Program-made: the position numbers and the translations under genes
Shown here: one piece after another, positions 38,133 to 47,757 of the stretch
Layout: every line of letters starts with the position of its first letter
How positions within the stretch are numbered: the stretch's first letter is position 1
Notes under the pieces: model-generated
The model's input: the letters and a program-made list of their open reading frames with translations, nothing else
What the model was told of the DNA's origin: nothing
Databases searched by the model: none
Assembly (NCBI RefSeq): GCF_024341905.1
Contig: NZ_BQXY01000001.1
Coordinates: 281,013-345,012 of the forward strand
Length of the DNA stretch: 64,000 nt
Reading direction: 5' to 3'
Origin: Clostridium folliculivorans
Lineage (GTDB): Bacteria; Bacillota; Clostridia; Clostridiales; Clostridiaceae

Positions 38133-39185
38133 ATGAAGTTTAGAAATTTCATTAAGGATAGAATAGCATATACTACGGTATATATAATTAGTACTTGCAC
38201 AGTTACTCTTATAATGTATTTAACTTTGATAATAAATGGATTAAGGTTTCCGATTGACAATATATTTTATGCCTTTATAATTTCTATAGCTTTTTATATA
38301 CTTTTTTTAATATATGATTATTATAGAAATAAGAATTTTTATAGTCAGCTTAATTTAATACTTAATGAGGAAAAAGACTTGGATTATATACTTAATATAG
38401 GTACGCCTAATAACTCTGAACAAGAGATGTTTAAAAAGGTTTTGTTGAAACTATATAAGCTTTCAGGGGATAAAACCATAAAGTATGAGGAAGCTCATAA
38501 GCAGTATATCTATTTTGTGAATCAATGGGTACATCAGATGAAGACACCAGTATCTGTTATTAATCTCTTGCTTCAAGAGCAAGTAAATGAAGAGCAAAGA
38601 GAAGTGTTTCAAAGTATATCGGAAGAAAATGAAAAGCTAGCGCATGGTCTTGATATGATGCTTTACAATGCTAGACTTAATGAATTTAATCTTGATTTTA
38701 ACGTAGAGAGTTTGGATATAATATCTATTGGAAGAAAAGTTATAAATGATAATAAAAAATCAATGATAAGACATCATATATTTCCTAAGATAACGACTAA
38801 TAAAGAAATGCCAGTGGAAACAGACAGAAAGTGGATTTATTTTGTAATAAACCAAATAGTTATCAATGCTATAAAATACTCTAAGTCTGACTCAGAAGAA
38901 AGTAAATTAATTACCTTTGATGTTAATGAAGAGGCTTCAAAGACAACCTTATCTATAAGTGATCAGGGGATAGGCATACCTAAGGAAGACATAAGCAGAG
39001 TTTTTAATGCCTTCTTTACTGGTAAAAATGGACGAAAAACCTCTGAATCTACGGGAATGGGAATGTATCTTGCAAAGAGAGTTTGCGACAACTTGGGACA
39101 CGAATTTCGCGTAAACTCAGAAGAAGGTATCGGAACCACTTTCTCTATTATATTCCATAAAGGAAAGAACATATTTAATTTTTAG
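38133..39185 (+). CDS. Intramembrane-sensing histidine kinase (BceS-like)
   Basis: 350 residues. Two membrane helices (about 14-35 and 43-62) with only a few residues between them, so no extracellular sensor: the intramembrane-sensing type that reads the activity of its ABC transporter. The phospho-acceptor is His134 in WVHQMKTPVSV; N, G1 and G2 boxes (NQIVINAIKYS, SDQGIGIP, STGMGMYLAK) are intact. Partner of the preceding regulator. Confidence 0.9.
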   Translation: MKFRNFIKDRIAYTTVYIISTCTVTLIMYLTLIINGLRFPIDNIFYAFIISIAFYILFLIYDYYRNKNFYSQLNLILNEEKDLDYILNIGTPNNSEQEMFKKVLLKLYKLSGDKTIKYEEAHKQYIYFVNQWVHQMKTPVSVINLLLQEQVNEEQREVFQSISEENEKLAHGLDMMLYNARLNEFNLDFNVESLDIISIGRKVINDNKKSMIRHHIFPKITTNKEMPVETDRKWIYFVINQIVINAIKYSKSDSEESKLITFDVNEEASKTTLSISDQGIGIPKEDISRVFNAFFTGKNGRKTSESTGMGMYLAKRVCDNLGHEFRVNSEEGIGTTFSIIFHKGKNIFNF

Positions 39186-39190
39186 CATAT

Positions 39191-39246
39191 GTTTAAGAAT
39201 ATTATTGAAATTAAGTGGTTATGCAGGAGATGCTATATGAGTGAGC
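39191..39246 (+). repeat. Dispersed repeat copy b
   Basis: Reads GTTTAAGAATATTATTGAAA, then TTAAGTGGTTATGCAGGAGA and TGCTATATGAGTGAGC. It shares its first two thirds with copy a at 12031-12095 and its second two thirds with copy e at 58480-58536. Confidence 0.65.
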
Positions 39247-39285
39247 TATTAGAATTAAATGATTTTTTCAGACGGAATGGCTCTA

Positions 39286-39321
39286 AAAAATCGCTAATTG
39301 TTCTTTATTAGTGATTTTTTT
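39286..39321 (+). terminator. Terminator after the Bce-like kinase gene
   Basis: Stem AAAAATCGCTAAT (39286-39298) with ATTAGTGATTTTT (39307-39319), one G-U pair, ending in a T run. It separates the regulatory genes from the transporter genes. Confidence 0.78.
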
Positions 39322-39523
39322 ACGCATCTGCCTTTTCTGAACGTATGTGAAGAAATTCTGGCAGGCGATATATTTTTACTTTTTAATTATATAGCATTTA
39401 TATTTTATTAAATTTAAGATATAAAATATTTATAGAAGGCATGGATTTTTAAAAAGTAAACTGTACTGTTCGAACGTAGTGAGTTTACAGTTTTAGCCAT
39501 GTAATATGACAAAATCATATTAA

Positions 39524-39575
39524 TTCTTTGCGTAAGCTCATTAAAGTCTTGGAGGAGTGACATATAAATTTCAAC
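39524..39575 (-). repeat. Dispersed repeat copy c
   Basis: On the minus strand TGTTGAAATTTATATG, then ACTTTAATGAGC and TTACGCAAAGAA; shares an identical 23-nt block with copy a. It faces copy b, so the two form a divergent-end inverted pair around about 280 bp of non-coding DNA. Confidence 0.6.
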
Positions 39576-39765
39576 ATTAGAAACCTTTCAATATTGTAAG
39601 ATTAAAATTATAGTTGAAAGAGAAATCGATACCTTGATTTCTCTATTTTTTTTATAATTAGTACATAGAGTTAAGGTTAAATCTTAGGCGCTGTTTAAGA
39701 ACATTATTTAAAGTAATTTTAACAGAGTGCTGAAAACTAATAAAATGACTGAAAGGAAGGATATA

Positions 39766-40533
39766 ATGTCTATACTAAAGGCTGAAAATATAACAAAGAT
39801 ATATGGTGATAAAAGAGGCGGTTTGAAGGTAAAGGCTCTTGATATGTTTAATATAAATATTGAAGAAGGAGAGTTTGTAGGGGTTATGGGACCTTCAGGA
39901 AGTGGAAAGAGTACCCTTCTAAATATTTTGGCTACAATCGATACTCCATCTTCAGGTGAACTTCTTATAAATGGGGTAAATCCTAGCAAGCTTGATGAGA
40001 AAAAAGCAGCTTTATTTAGAAGAAAAGAGCTTGGATTTATATTTCAAGATTTTAACCTTTTAGATTCATTATCTATAAAGGAGAATATAATACTTCCGCT
40101 TGTACTAGATAAACTTAAGGTTTCAGAGATTGAAAAAAAGGTAGAGGATATCGCTGATATTTTAAATATAAAAGATATTTTGGATAAAAGGCCTTATGAA
40201 ACTTCTGGTGGTCAGCAACAAAGAGCAGCTTGTGCAAGAGCGTTAATTCATAATCCGTCTATAATACTTGCAGATGAACCAACTGGTAACCTTGATTCTA
40301 AGGCTTCTCAGGATGTTATGGAATCTTTAACAAATTTAAATAAGGAAAAGAAAGCAACTATAATGATGGTAACGCATGATCCTTTTGCAGCAAGTTTTTG
40401 TCATAGAATAATAATGATCAAAGATGGAAAACACTTTTTAGAGATTGTAAGAGGAGGCAACAGGCAAGCTTTCTTTAAGGAGATAATGGACTCACTTACT
40501 CTTATAGGGGGACGTTACAATGACCTTGCGTAG
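39766..40533 (+). CDS. Bce-type ABC transporter ATPase
   Basis: 255 residues. Walker A GPSGSGKST, Q-loop FQDFNLLDSLS, signature ETSGGQQQRAACARAL, Walker B IILADEPTGNLD: the MacB/BceA/LolD type. The ATG at 39766 is chosen because AAGGAAGG lies 9 nt before it; an upstream in-frame ATG lacks a ribosome site. It overlaps the permease gene by 14 bp. It powers removal of peptide antibiotics from their lipid targets and drives signalling to the kinase. Confidence 0.92.
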   Translation: MSILKAENITKIYGDKRGGLKVKALDMFNINIEEGEFVGVMGPSGSGKSTLLNILATIDTPSSGELLINGVNPSKLDEKKAALFRRKELGFIFQDFNLLDSLSIKENIILPLVLDKLKVSEIEKKVEDIADILNIKDILDKRPYETSGGQQQRAACARALIHNPSIILADEPTGNLDSKASQDVMESLTNLNKEKKATIMMVTHDPFAASFCHRIIMIKDGKHFLEIVRGGNRQAFFKEIMDSLTLIGGRYNDLA

Positions 40534-42481
40534 TATTGCTTTTAAAAATATAAAGGGAAATTTAAATAAATTTGTAATGTACTATTTAAGTAATGCTTTG
40601 GTAGTTATGGTATTCTTTATATTTGCTAATTTCATGTTAAATCCACAGGTGAAAAATGTGGGAGTCATGGGGCAAATGGGTGCTGTAACATTGCAGGCAA
40701 TGTATCTTTGTGAGATAGTTATACTCGTATTTACAGTGGTATTTACTAACTATTCAATCTCAAGTTTCTTAAAGTCTAGAGAAAAAGAGTTTGGTCTTTT
40801 ATCCTTGTTTGGACTTACTAAGGGACAGATAAGAAACTATGTGTTGTTTGAAAACCTAATAGTGTCAGGATTTTCAATAGCGACAGGTCTTCTTTTTGGA
40901 ATATTGTTTTCTAAATTATTTTTTATGGCAGTATCAGCTATTTTAATTTTAGATAAGGAGCTTCCATTAGTAGTCTCAGCAAAAGCTATATTATTGACAG
41001 TAGCCAGTTTCTTAATATTATTTCAAGGAATAGGTTTTATATCAAGTTATAGAATTAAGAATAACAATATAATAGAGTTACTTAGAGGAGCGAGAGTTGC
41101 AAAACCAGTACCAAAGTTTTCAACTAGAAAGGCAGTTTTATCTATAGTACTCATTGCAGCTGGGTATATCATGGCTTTATTTTCAAACCAAGCTATAATA
41201 TTCACCATGCTGCCTATATTAATAGTAACAGTGGCAGGAACTTTTATGCTGTATTCACAATTTAGTGTGTACCTTACAAGCAAGCTTCAGAAAAATAAAG
41301 AAGTGTTTTATAAAGGAATCAATATGATAACTCTATCTCAGATAGTATATAAACTTAGGGACAATTCGAGAATACTATTTGCGGTTTCTATACTTTCAGC
41401 TGTAACTTTAACAGCTTCTGCATCTGTGTATTCTTTTCAAAAGGTTATACAGAAAAATATTATAATTAATTTTCCACAAGACTTAAGTTTCTTTGAAGCT
41501 GGGTTGAATTCACACCAGGTAATTGCACCTGAAAGAGTAGAAAAAATCCTTAAGGATGATGGGCAAGAAATAACATATAAAAATAAAGTTGTTCTTATAA
41601 ATGCTGTTAATGAAAGTTTATCTGAAGAAGAAAAAACAAAGCATAGTACTTTTCCTAATAGGATAGATTTTAACATTATGTCTAATACAGACTATAATGC
41701 TTTAGCAAAGGAGGAAAAAGTATCAACTATTAATCTTAAAGCTGGAGAAATATTTATAAATTCCTATAACCTTAATGGTGGTGAATCGAAAAAGCTGTTC
41801 CAAGATAAGGAAGAGTTAAAATTAAATATAGAAGGAAAATCTACTACGTGGAAGATAAAACAAGAAGTAAGTGGAGGAGTAATTAATACTGATGAAAGAA
41901 ATGCAAGTACAGCTGTAGTAAGTGACGAAGAGTTTAATAAACTTAAAGCAAATATAAAGGCTGAAAAACTAAATGTTTATTATGGATATAGCCTAAAGGA
42001 TTGGATGAAGTCATCAAACTCTGTATTAAAAATAAAGGCAGAAGTGCCAAAGGAAATGAGCAAAAAGTTTGATGAAAGAGTAACGGATGTGGTAGAGATT
42101 ATGAAGGGAATGTCATTGTTCTTCTTTATTGGTACATTTATTTCAATATTATTCTTCATAGCTACAGGAAGTATATTGTATTTTAAGCTGTTCAACGAAG
42201 TTCAGAAAGATAAACAAGAGTTTATAGCACTTAAAAAGATGGGGCTATCAATAGGTGAAGTAAAGAGAATAGTAAGTACCCAATGTGCAGTAATGTTTTT
42301 TCTACCATTTATAGTAGCATTCATTCACACTTGTTTTGCAATAAAAGCATTAAGCAATATTTTAAAATCAAATCTCAGCTTATACTTAATGATTATTGTA
42401 GGAGTTTATCTATTACTTCAGACGGTTTACTATCTGTTTGCAAAGTCCATGTATATAAAGCAGATAAATAGCTGGGAATAA
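40520..42481 (+). CDS. Bce-type FtsX-like ABC permease
   Basis: 653 residues with the BceB layout: about ten membrane helices and one large extracellular domain (roughly residues 305-525) between helices seven and eight, followed by an FtsX-type C-terminal trio of helices. The extracellular domain decides which peptide antibiotic (bacitracin-, nisin- or vancomycin-like target complexes) is recognised, which cannot be read here. AGGGGGACG precedes the ATG. Confidence 0.9.
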   Translation: MTLRSIAFKNIKGNLNKFVMYYLSNALVVMVFFIFANFMLNPQVKNVGVMGQMGAVTLQAMYLCEIVILVFTVVFTNYSISSFLKSREKEFGLLSLFGLTKGQIRNYVLFENLIVSGFSIATGLLFGILFSKLFFMAVSAILILDKELPLVVSAKAILLTVASFLILFQGIGFISSYRIKNNNIIELLRGARVAKPVPKFSTRKAVLSIVLIAAGYIMALFSNQAIIFTMLPILIVTVAGTFMLYSQFSVYLTSKLQKNKEVFYKGINMITLSQIVYKLRDNSRILFAVSILSAVTLTASASVYSFQKVIQKNIIINFPQDLSFFEAGLNSHQVIAPERVEKILKDDGQEITYKNKVVLINAVNESLSEEEKTKHSTFPNRIDFNIMSNTDYNALAKEEKVSTINLKAGEIFINSYNLNGGESKKLFQDKEELKLNIEGKSTTWKIKQEVSGGVINTDERNASTAVVSDEEFNKLKANIKAEKLNVYYGYSLKDWMKSSNSVLKIKAEVPKEMSKKFDERVTDVVEIMKGMSLFFFIGTFISILFFIATGSILYFKLFNEVQKDKQEFIALKKMGLSIGEVKRIVSTQCAVMFFLPFIVAFIHTCFAIKALSNILKSNLSLYLMIIVGVYLLLQTVYYLFAKSMYIKQINSWE

Positions 42482-42523
42482 AAATAAAGAAAAAAATTGT
42501 TAATGTAAAATATTTAATTTAAG

Positions 42524-42574
42524 ACCATGTATATTTGGAAGGATAATTACTTTCTATATATGCATGGTTTTTAT
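42524..42574 (+). terminator. Terminator of the Bce-like transporter operon
   Basis: Arms ACCATGTATAT (from 42524) and ATATATGCATGGT (ending 42568) followed by TTTTTA. Confidence 0.65.
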
Positions 42575-42717
42575 TTATTATAGTTTTCAGAGAAGAAGAA
42601 TATAAAAATAATTACAAATTTAAGTATGAATCTCTAAGTTATTTTAGTGACAAATTCATAGATTCTAGCCATTGCAAAAAGAAATATAAGCTAATTAAAT
42701 ATATATTAGCTAATAAT

Positions 42718-44547
42718 ATGAGTATTTTCCATCTATTCCGCAAATTATATTATTATAATTCTACTGATAGAGTGGTGATAGTAGTGGCAAAAAAGGCAGG
42801 ATTTTTAAAAAAAATGCTATCTTATATTACATATAAAGATAAAAAACAAGTTAAGGAGTTCTACGTACCTACTGTTGATGAGCTAAAAGATGAAAAGGTT
42901 AATAATGAAGGTACTAATTATAATGAAAAAAACAATGACTATGATAAAAAATCTACTGGTGTAGTTTCAGGAGTAAACAGTAAAGATAAGACCCAAGAGG
43001 ATATCAATGAAACAATAACTACTTCAATTGAAGATAATATTAAATTAATTAATTCAAAATTCAATGCTCCTACCAATAAAGATATCATTATTCGAAGATT
43101 TCTAATAGCAGATAAATATATGGCGTTTATTGCTTATCTTGATGGTATGGTAAATGAGCAAATAATTAATGATTTTATATTAAGGCCTTTATTAAACATT
43201 AAGGGATTTCAGCAAAAAGAGCAGCAATGTCAATTAGATTACATTCTTGAAAGTATACTTGAGACTAATAAAGCTCAAAAGTTAAAAAAACCTAAGGGGG
43301 TAATTAATGAGATACTTTTAGGAAATACGGTACTTTATATTAATGAATGTAATTTCTATGTGACTAATGAAACAAAAGGGTTTCCAGCTAGAGGGGTTGA
43401 GAAGCCGGCTATTGAAGGTACTGTAACAGGTGCACAAGAAGCTTTTAATGAGAGTTTAAGGGTTAATATATCTTTAGTAAGGAAAATTATTAAAAATGAA
43501 AACTTAACTACAGAATTTTTAAGTATGGGAGAAAGGAACAAAAACCAATGTGCCATCATGTATCTGAATGGACTCGTAAATCCAGCAATTGTTGATGAGG
43601 TAAAAAGGAGAATATCAAGTATTGAGACTGATTATAATGCAGGGGATGGCATGATAGAGCAGTTCATTGAAGATAGTACTTTTTCAATTATTCCAACGAT
43701 GCTAACAACTGAGAGACCAGATAGAACGGCATCACATATCGCAGAAGGGCGCGTTGCAATTATTTGTGAGGGTACCCCATTTGCTAAAGTCGTGCCAATA
43801 AACTTTGTATCACTTCTTCATAGTCCGGAAGATGCATTTATGAGGTTCCCATATGGAACAATTTTAAGACTTGTAAGATTAATAGGCATGTTTATAGCAA
43901 CATTACTACCTAGTATATATGTAGCAATGACAAATTTTCACCAAGAAATGATACCAACAGATTTGTTAATTGCAATTGTTAAGGCTAAAGAAAATGTACC
44001 TTTTCCTACAATAGTAGAAGTGGTGCTGATGGAATTTTCTTTTGAACTTATTAGGGAAGCAGGAATTAGGATACCTGGGATAATTGGTAATACTCTTGGA
44101 ATCATTGGAGCTTTAATTTTAGGTCAGGCAGCAGTTCAAGCAAATATTGTTAGTCCAGTACTTATTATAATTGTGGCCATAACTGGTCTTGGTAATTTTG
44201 CTATACCAAGTTTCAGTTTGGGGCTAGCAATAAGACTAATAAGGTTTGGATTTATAGCTTCAGGAGCCTTGCTTGGATTCTATGGAATAACCTGTTTCAT
44301 GATGTTATTAGGAATATATTTAGTTAATATCAAATCCTTTGGTATACCGATATTTGCACCTGTGTTACCAAGAACCTCTAAAAGTAATGACTACATTGTA
44401 AGATATCCTGTATGGAAACAGGATAAGAGGATAGACAGTATTAATCCTTTAGATACTACTAGACAGCCAAAGATATCTAGAAAGTGGACGGTGGAAGACG
44501 CTGACTATAATAATGATGGGAGGGAAAACGATGATAAAGGAAGGTAA
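42718..44547 (+). CDS. gerAA: Spore germinant receptor A subunit (GerAA family)
   Basis: 609 residues. A long hydrophilic N-terminal domain with a low-complexity Asn/Lys stretch (about 55-100), the GerA core (IIIRRFLIADKYMAFIAYLDGMVN, then RVAIICEGTPFAKVVPINF), and five to six C-terminal membrane helices, including the signature GTILRLVRLIGMFIATLLPSIYVA. It forms the inner-membrane germinant receptor of the spore with the B and C subunits. The start is uncertain: ATG 42718 lacks a ribosome site; a GTG at 42784 is an alternative that would trim 22 residues. Expressed presumably in the forespore. Confidence 0.9.
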   Translation: MSIFHLFRKLYYYNSTDRVVIVVAKKAGFLKKMLSYITYKDKKQVKEFYVPTVDELKDEKVNNEGTNYNEKNNDYDKKSTGVVSGVNSKDKTQEDINETITTSIEDNIKLINSKFNAPTNKDIIIRRFLIADKYMAFIAYLDGMVNEQIINDFILRPLLNIKGFQQKEQQCQLDYILESILETNKAQKLKKPKGVINEILLGNTVLYINECNFYVTNETKGFPARGVEKPAIEGTVTGAQEAFNESLRVNISLVRKIIKNENLTTEFLSMGERNKNQCAIMYLNGLVNPAIVDEVKRRISSIETDYNAGDGMIEQFIEDSTFSIIPTMLTTERPDRTASHIAEGRVAIICEGTPFAKVVPINFVSLLHSPEDAFMRFPYGTILRLVRLIGMFIATLLPSIYVAMTNFHQEMIPTDLLIAIVKAKENVPFPTIVEVVLMEFSFELIREAGIRIPGIIGNTLGIIGALILGQAAVQANIVSPVLIIIVAITGLGNFAIPSFSLGLAIRLIRFGFIASGALLGFYGITCFMMLLGIYLVNIKSFGIPIFAPVLPRTSKSNDYIVRYPVWKQDKRIDSINPLDTTRQPKISRKWTVEDADYNNDGRENDDKGR

Positions 44548-45640
44548 ATTTGGAGGAAGAGAGGCTGTGACTCTTACTACATTAGTTTTGACTTCTAAGG
44601 TCTTTTACACTAGCATAAGTGTATTGTTTAAATCAGCAAGTACCTCTGCTTGGTATGCTACATTGATTTCATGCTTAGTTAGTATGATATTGTTCTACAT
44701 TACTTGTTTGCTAATGAAGAGATATCCTGATAAGAATCTTGTTCAAATATTTGATATAGTTACAGGGAAATTCATTGGTAAAATTCTGTCACTTATATTT
44801 TGTGCCTACTTTATTTTTTATTCAGGAGCAACTATAAGAGAGTTTATAGAAATGGTAATATCCTATGTTTTACCATATACCCAACCAAGCGTAATTATAG
44901 CAGTGTTTTTATCAATTGTTGTTGCGTATGCCTATGTTGGTATAGAAGGAATTGCAAGAATGGCCTATGTAGGATTTTTCTGTGTAATTATAGGCTTAAT
45001 AACAATACTTATATTACCTTACAGATTTTACGATATAAATAATCTTATACCAATAGGGGGATACGGAGTAAAAAGGATATTTGCTGTAGGTCTTTGGCGG
45101 TCATCAGCATATAGCGAAGTGATTTTTCTTGCATTTTTAGCTAATTGCCTCTATGGAGTTGAGCATTTAAAGAAGGTAGGGCTAATAAGTTTAGCCTTAT
45201 CAGGAATTATTATAAGCATAGGTACTTTATGCTCATTAATGGCATTTGAATATGCACAAGGAGGAGAAAATCTGTCATCACTCTTTCAGCTTTCAAGAGT
45301 AATTTATATAAGTAGATTTCTTCAAAGAATAGAAAGTGTATTTATATTTATTTGGGTTATTGCTTCTATAATAAATGTCTCTTTGGCATTTTATGTATCT
45401 ATAAGTATCTTTTGCAAGGCCTTCAATATTCCTAGGCACAGACCTTGTTTACTACCTTTTGCTTACTTTACTTTTATGGTTACACTTATTCCAAAGAATA
45501 TAAGTGAAGCTTCTGAGGTTTATATTAAATTTGCAAGGCAATATAGTATTATAATTACTTACTTTATACCAATATTAGTTTTATTAATTTCCATAGTTCG
45601 TGGTAATAAAGGAGGTAAGCTTACAGATGAAAAGACTTAG
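44531..45640 (+). CDS. gerAB: Spore germinant receptor B subunit (GerAB family permease)
   Basis: 369 residues, about ten membrane helices, an APC-superfamily-like endospore germination permease (FGGREAVTLTTLVLTSKVFY at the start; Ger-family loop WRSSAYSEVIFLA). This subunit is thought to form the germinant-binding pocket. The ATG at 44531 follows GGGAGGG and overlaps the A-subunit gene by 17 bp; the in-frame ATG at 44513 lies inside the ribosome site. Confidence 0.9.
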   Translation: MIKEGKFGGREAVTLTTLVLTSKVFYTSISVLFKSASTSAWYATLISCLVSMILFYITCLLMKRYPDKNLVQIFDIVTGKFIGKILSLIFCAYFIFYSGATIREFIEMVISYVLPYTQPSVIIAVFLSIVVAYAYVGIEGIARMAYVGFFCVIIGLITILILPYRFYDINNLIPIGGYGVKRIFAVGLWRSSAYSEVIFLAFLANCLYGVEHLKKVGLISLALSGIIISIGTLCSLMAFEYAQGGENLSSLFQLSRVIYISRFLQRIESVFIFIWVIASIINVSLAFYVSISIFCKAFNIPRHRPCLLPFAYFTFMVTLIPKNISEASEVYIKFARQYSIIITYFIPILVLLISIVRGNKGGKLTDEKT

Positions 45641-46970
45641 TATAATTTTAGTATTAATTTTTGTAAGTTGTTTATTTCTATCTGGTTGCACAAAGGACAG
45701 TAGAGAAATAGATGATCAGGTATATTCACTGGTAATTGGATGTGATAAAGGAATTTGCAATAAAATAAGAATTACAGTTCAGTTTCCTGTATATAAATCA
45801 GGCAACAATGATAGTAGTGGAAATAATAAAAATAGCAATGGCTCTTCACAGGGTATATCAAATAATGGCAATACATTATTTGAAACTGTAGAAGCTTCAT
45901 CTATTTTAGAGGGGATAAATCTTTTAGGTAGCGCAACGACTAGAAGAATATCGCTTGTACATACAAAAACCATAATATTTTCTGAAGCAGTGGCAAAAGA
46001 AGGAATTGAAGATGTTCTTGCTCCAATAGCAAGGTTTAGAGAAATAAGAAGAATAATGCAGGTTGTTATATGCCGAGGAAGTGCCGAAGAATTTATTAAA
46101 AACAACAACACCTTAATAGGTGAAAGTACAGCAAAAGCCATGGAACTCGCATCTACTCAAGCAAATTATTCTGGCTACTTTCCAGAGCAATCCTTTCAAG
46201 AATTTTATACAGGTGTTATTTCTCCATATAAGCAATCCTATGCTGTTTATGCTGGATTAAATGAGTTTAAAAAACTGCAACCGTTGGATAAGAGTGGTTC
46301 GTTACCTCTAGATTCTGATGAAATATTTTCATCTATGCTAAAAACTAAATATAATATGCCACCAGGTGATATGCCAAGGAGTGGTAATAGAAAAATAGAA
46401 TTTATGGGAGTGGCATTTTTCAATGGAAGTAAGATGGTAGGGACTTTAAATGGGTATGAAACTAGATACTTACTTATGGTAGAAGGTAAGTTCCAAAGAG
46501 GTTACTTCACCATGGAGGATGAACAAAGTAAAGATCAAGCTATTGTAGTTGATTTACGATTAGGACGAAGGCCCAAAATTTCTGCATATTTTAAAGATGG
46601 AATCCCTATAATTAATGTCAAACTGAATATTGAAGCAGATATAGGGGCTATTCAAAGCAGAATACCTTATGAAAAATTAAATAGAATACAAGATTTAAAT
46701 AAATCAATAGAGCAACTTGTACAAAGAGGAGTTTCAGATGTAATAAGAAAAACCCAGCAAGAATATAATACTGACGTCTTTGGATTTGGCAAAAAAGTAG
46801 CTACAAATTTCTTCACTGTCACAGAATTCGAAGAATACAACTGGCTGAAACACTACAAAGATGCAAAGATAAATGTTGAAGTTGAAGCTAATGTAAGAAG
46901 GACAGGAATAATGTCCCAATCAGCACCTATTAGAAATAACGAAGACACAATAAAAACTGGAGACGATTAA
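45627..46970 (+). CDS. gerAC: Spore germinant receptor C subunit (GerAC family lipoprotein)
   Basis: 447 residues. Lipoprotein signal peptide with lipobox LSGC (lipidated Cys21), then the GerAC fold (REIDDQVYSLVIGCDKG, VHTKTIIFSEAVAKEGIEDVL, and a C-terminal domain with NVEVEANVRRTG). AAAGGAGG precedes the ATG, which overlaps the B-subunit gene by 14 bp. A low-complexity Ser/Asn/Gly insert lies near residues 55-80. It sits on the outer face of the spore inner membrane. Confidence 0.9.
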   Translation: MKRLSIILVLIFVSCLFLSGCTKDSREIDDQVYSLVIGCDKGICNKIRITVQFPVYKSGNNDSSGNNKNSNGSSQGISNNGNTLFETVEASSILEGINLLGSATTRRISLVHTKTIIFSEAVAKEGIEDVLAPIARFREIRRIMQVVICRGSAEEFIKNNNTLIGESTAKAMELASTQANYSGYFPEQSFQEFYTGVISPYKQSYAVYAGLNEFKKLQPLDKSGSLPLDSDEIFSSMLKTKYNMPPGDMPRSGNRKIEFMGVAFFNGSKMVGTLNGYETRYLLMVEGKFQRGYFTMEDEQSKDQAIVVDLRLGRRPKISAYFKDGIPIINVKLNIEADIGAIQSRIPYEKLNRIQDLNKSIEQLVQRGVSDVIRKTQQEYNTDVFGFGKKVATNFFTVTEFEEYNWLKHYKDAKINVEVEANVRRTGIMSQSAPIRNNEDTIKTGDD

Positions 46971-46971
46971 A

Positions 46972-47136
46972 ATGAAATTTTTACTTTTTTTATTTATGTT
47001 AGGAAGTTGCTTTTATACTTGTACTTACGGGTTGAATTTGCTAAAAAGACATAATAATAAACTTGGCGGAATTGCTATTTTAATTCTTGCAATATTAGGA
47101 ACTTTTATTCCTGGATTTGTGTTGTTTAGTAGGTAA
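46972..47136 (+). CDS. 54-residue two-helix membrane protein, candidate germinant receptor D subunit
   Basis: A short frame beginning ATG two bases after the C-subunit stop, with GGAG about 10 nt before it inside the end of the C gene. The product has two hydrophobic helices (about residues 2-22 and 32-52) joined by a basic turn (LLKRHNNK). In Bacillus some gerA-type operons end with small two-helix D proteins that modulate receptor activity; position and topology fit this. It is shorter than those, and the sequence similarity cannot be judged here. Confidence 0.6.
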   Translation: MKFLLFLFMLGSCFYTCTYGLNLLKRHNNKLGGIAILILAILGTFIPGFVLFSR

Positions 47137-47200
47137 AATTTAAAGTAACAAAACAAATCGATACTATAATTAGTATAGGTGTTTTTTATAAATGATATTT

Positions 47201-47251
47201 CTAAGTTAGTCCTTAAAATAGTTTAACTACTATGGCTAACTTAGATTTTTA
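47201..47251 (+). terminator. Likely terminator of the gerA operon
   Basis: Perfect 9-bp arms CTAAGTTAG (47201-47209) and CTAACTTAG (47236-47244) followed by ATTTTTAT. A shorter dyad at 47162-47175 followed by a T run just upstream may act first. Confidence 0.6.
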
Positions 47252-47757
47252 TAAATAAAGATTATATTTCATGGTGAAAAGTGCTTCTAAAAGGCTATTA
47301 GCGTAACTAGGTAAAATTGACTGCAGAAAAAATTAAACATATAAAAAAAGCACTGCATATCCAAAAAAAGTGCCGTTGTAAATGTTTAAACAGATACCTA
47401 TAATTTATATGAATAATGGAACATTATGGCATATCTGCAATAATCATTGTAATTATAAATCTCAAATTAAGTTTTGCAAATAATACCTCGCACTAGTTAC
47501 TCTTAACTTTATCATTATTTTATAAAGAATAGTACTTCATTAATAGTGTAATTCAATTATATCGCTTAGAATATAATGAATAAATTTCAAGAGATGCTTT
47601 AATGATGGAGAATCGTAAGTAGAATTGATGATAAAGTAATGTCATAAATATTGATCTAAGGAGGGGAAAAGCAAAAGTATAAAGTCTTTTTATTAACTGT
47701 AATCGTTTATAGTCCTAAGTTTAGAGTTGTTCAAAATCTTACTTTAGGGGGGAAAGT
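47252..47757. promoter_or_regulatory. Leader of the giant glucanase gene with a cre-like site
   Basis: No gene is seen in these 500 bp. TGTAATCGTTTATA at 47698-47711 matches the cre consensus with one mismatch. AAGGAGGGGAAAAG at 47659-47672 resembles a ribosome site but opens no sensible frame. Confidence 0.45.
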
